Part shown: positions 27,806 to 30,451 of the stretch, one piece after another
How the letters are laid out: every line of letters begins with the position of its first letter
Numbering within the stretch: the stretch's first letter is position 1
NCBI GenBank assembly: GCA_027575765.1
Contig: JANBPT010000568.1
Span: forward strand, 1 to 30,451
Length of the DNA: 30,451 bases
Direction: 5' to 3'
Source: Tieghemiomyces parasiticus
Lineage: Eukaryota; Kickxellomycota; Dimargaritomycetes; Dimargaritales; Dimargaritaceae
Position numbers and translations under genes: made by a program
Notes under the pieces: model-generated
Told to the model about the DNA's origin: nothing
Databases searched by the model: none
The model's input: the letters and a program-made list of their open reading frames with translations, nothing else

Positions 27806-30451
27806 CCCCGACGGAATGGGATCGTGGCCAGACAATTGGAATACGTACGGTGGGACAGCAGCGTATGCTTGTAAAAGTCCAGCTTGATGGCCACCAACCT
27901 CTTTTACCTTGCCACCCCTATCATCCACGACCCGGGCGGAGGCATCACATAGACAACAGGGGATCGCCCACCAGTTTTTTGGCCTGTTTTTCCAAATAAA
28001 GATTGGCCACTACCATTTGCAAGCAGATGCCCACGCGGACCACCCCCGCCAGAGAACAACACCGGCCCCAATGAAGTATATCCTCGCCCTTAAGTGCGGT
28101 TCTCTACGTATAGTCAGCATTGGGATTGTGGCAACCGATTATAGTTAAATTGGAGCTGTAACCTGCTGCCCTGCCTCAGTCCCCCAAAGTTAGAGAATAT
28201 TATAGTTTCCCTGGCCATTCCCATACCACTGCACATACCCCGGCCGCTCCTCCCCCCACAGCCCTTCCCGCTTTCATATCCGTCGCTGTATAGAGAAGTT
28301 CCCACGCAGACTGTGAAGGTCGAAGGTACGCCCTTCGCTACCGGACAAATAACGCAGGCCACGACCAGGCCCGCTGGTTTAGTCGATGGGGGCACAACGG
28401 CTGCTAAACTACCACGGTTACAACGTCCTCCGTCCTCACATTCGTCTTACAAGGCAGCATGCCCCCCCTCTGTGCAGCATCGGATCTATGAGTGAGCAGC
28501 AAAGCCGATTTGCGACTGACTGGAGCCACAAGCCAGTGTCACGTCCAAAGGGAATATGTTTAGCACACCACAGCGTCGGCAGTAAACAAGACAGATCTTT
28601 TAGTGCGGTGGGAGGTTTCATATTCACTGCCTCCATCCAAGGCAGACTGCAGCCACTGACGATGCGCCAGGGGTAAGTCGTCCAAGGCTAAATTCATATG
28701 CCACTAAGGCCAAGGCTGCACCAACCAGACCTTTCCAATGTGCAATCCCTGCGAGTTTCGTCCACCTGGGCTTCCAGGCCGACAGACAGTAACGGGGTGG
28801 ACTCCGTCCCCTTTCTCTCGCCACGCACCGGCTTGCTCACAACTCCCGGGCGTCGACTGATCCCAACCACCGCCACGTGAAGCCACGGGCGCGATATTAT
28901 TTCTCGATGAGGGCATGGCCACGCAGCTGTTGAGCGGTGTTGTCAAGCGGGCAGCACAATGGCTTAAGCCGACACTGACCGCGACGGCGTGGGATGCTAG
29001 GTGCGAACTCGAACCCGTAGGGGAATTGCTGCCCTTATCGACAAAGCGCAACACGATTGAATGTACCCCGGGACCTCGATCGTCGCGAGTAATAAAGGGT
29101 GGTGTCAGGGTCGGACATGTGCAGCAGGCCAATGACTCGGATATATATCGATAGTACGGAGGGGGGCCATACGCTTATGTTTGTCGAATAGGGCACTCTG
29201 GGTGATAGCCCAGCCAGTGGGAGCCGCCTGACCGCGGGGCTGGAAGGCCTTGGGACATACGAGATCCAATGACAGCGCCAGGGGGTCAGGGTCCAGGGCC
29301 GTATCAGGCTGGAGGCTGGCAACCACTCTTAACCATCATTGGCAGAGGGGAGTTGGTGGGAGAAAAGTGCGCCTGTGTGGCCTACCCACTACAGCCCCCA
29401 CCCTCTGCGGAATGGCCAGCCCTAGACAGGCTTCAATGGCGGCCGTTTCCCGTACCCGCCGATTGCACTATGCTGGACAAGGCGGAGGAGCACAGGGTGT
29501 CTACTATACACACCTAGGGAGGCGGAGAATGGATGAACCTACGAATAGCAGCAGACAGGTGCGCGTGATGACTGATGCTGAACGCCATTTGATAACATGC
29601 TGGCGAAGATCCTCCATAGGCGACCAACCAAAGGGAATTTTCTACGTGCTTTAAACCCACTACCTGACACGGTCGTAGGTTACCAGAACTGGGTCGCCGT
29701 GGCCAGGGCCTAACCCCGGAATAGGGATCGCTTGCTAGTCCACTGGTACCCTTTACGATGATGACGGGGGGGGGGGTGAGCAAGACTCAGTGTCCAGAGA
29801 CCTGGCGTGGTGCAAATCAACCATTGTAGCCGCGAGGTCCTGGCAAGGTCGGCCGTCCGATAGATCCGTAGTAGGATAGCTCTTAACCATACCGACAAGC
29901 TGGCCAAATCCTCAGACCGTGCGCTGCGCCCCTCCATAGTAGGTAGAATGGCCGACCAGATGGCATTACCGCCCCGATGGAGAGTAAAAATACAGTCATG
30001 GCCGTGCAGGGCGCTGCGAGGAGAGAAAAAGCCGGAGCCCATGCAGGAGCAGTCAATTCTCCTACTTCATCAAGCATCGTCCGGCATATACCTGATAAAC
30101 CTTGATTCAGTATGGCCCTTCGGTATATTCAGTGGCGCCTGGTACCCCTAACTCCTTACTATTAACCACCCCCACCTACCTGCCTGCCACACCCTGCCCA
30201 TGGTAGCGGGCACGAAGAGAGTTGTATAGCACTGTTGGCAAACCGTCTGCTGGCACCACCATAATTTAGCCAGGTACTGGACACATTCCAAGGGTCAGCA
30301 GTCTTACCAATTATACGACGCTCAACCCTAGCCGATCCTATCGGGACGGGGAACCACAGGCAGACCAACTGGGCCAATAATGAACGAAGTGTGTGAAGTG
30401 AGAAGCCAGGGGTTGATCTCCGCCCCAGTGTCCAATTACAAAATCGACCCA
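27806..30451. other. Unassigned 2.6 kb at the window end
   Basis: No confident gene. It starts with the SNUPN 3' end (AATAAA at 27995-28000). Weak plus-strand frames: 28386-28672, beginning MGAQRLLNYHGYNVLR and ending at a good donor GTAAGTCG with no convincing acceptor; 28915-29154, with its own ATG (MATQLLSGVVKRAAQWL); 29269-29517; and one closing at 29654. None has a known domain. A minus-strand donor (AATTG/GTAAGACTG, near 30303-30308) and a DTGAEIN motif (30412-30435) hint at something entering from the right edge. Confidence 0.5.
27995..28000 (+). terminator. Polyadenylation signal of SNUPN
   Basis: AATAAA on plus, about 190 bp after the SNUPN stop codon. Confidence 0.5.

Noticed and set aside
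28386..28880. Two plus-strand open segments joined across GTAAGT...CTAAG
   Set aside because: The implied intron would be only about 36 nt and the joined product is low in information; left as unassigned.
28974..29020. CTCGAACCCG, resembling the reverse of a tRNA B-box
   Set aside because: The flanking bases do not form a five-pair T-stem and no A-box is present at the right distance.
1..30451. CRISPR array, prophage, insertion sequence or biosynthetic cluster
   Set aside because: No regularly spaced repeats, transposase or phage proteins were found, and the genes are unrelated eukaryotic housekeeping genes on both strands.

Overview
This window looks like nuclear DNA of a filamentous fungus, probably an early-diverging lineage. 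The genes are monocistronic, lie on both strands, and are cut by short GT-AG introns (about 100-320 bp). The gene set is purely eukaryotic: a mitochondrial oxaloacetate-type carrier, PKA catalytic subunit, prohibitin-2, a Nab2-type poly(A)-binding protein, snurportin-1, gamma-glutamyltransferase and a secreted tyrosinase. Snurportin is, as I recall, missing from the model yeasts, which is one reason to place this outside the Saccharomycotina. The exact genus cannot be read from the sequence. There are no rRNA, tRNA, CRISPR or IS elements that I could support.

Layout. 1-972 (-): 5' two thirds of a mitochondrial carrier (OAC1/SLC25A34-35 type), cut by the window edge. 2028-3863 (-): PKA catalytic subunit with a ~300-residue low-complexity N-terminal extension. 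3864-7970: no confident gene, but a splice-bounded open chain lies on the minus strand (4462-5452) and a coding-like frame on the plus strand (5946-6689). 7971-8864 (-): a COG1926-type phosphoribosyltransferase, a family best known from bacteria, here with one intron. 8865-10702: divergent promoter region with one TATA-linked mini-ORF. 10703-13342 (+): gamma-glutamyltransferase in five exons. 13343-16903: a more AT-rich stretch with weak ORFs, a thrice-repeated 11-mer and a TATA box, but no recognised gene. 16904-17893 (-): PHD-finger protein, 5' end unresolved. 18180-18857 (-): unrecognised 225-aa protein. 19324-19635 (+): small predicted mitochondrial membrane protein. 19843-20751 (-): secreted tyrosinase. 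21602-23259 (-): Nab2/ZC3H14 homologue in three exons. 24290-25327 (+): prohibitin-2 in two exons. 25796-27805 (+): snurportin-1 in seven exons. 27806-30451: no confident gene; a protease-like DTGAEIN motif sits at the very end.

The genes do not form a pathway or cluster. They are ordinary housekeeping genes (mitochondrial transport and inner-membrane scaffold, cAMP signalling, glutathione turnover, mRNA poly(A) binding, snRNP import) plus two accessory enzymes (tyrosinase and the bacterial-type PRTase). Non-coding DNA has a strong purine/pyrimidine strand bias: upstream sequence tends to be C/T-rich on the sense strand, which helps to orient unassigned stretches. I do not see a clearly new biological system. 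The best candidates for new biology are the PRTase, the unassigned spliced chain upstream of PKA, the AT-rich block at 13.4-16.8 kb, the unrecognised small proteins, and a possible presequence-like upstream exon of prohibitin-2.
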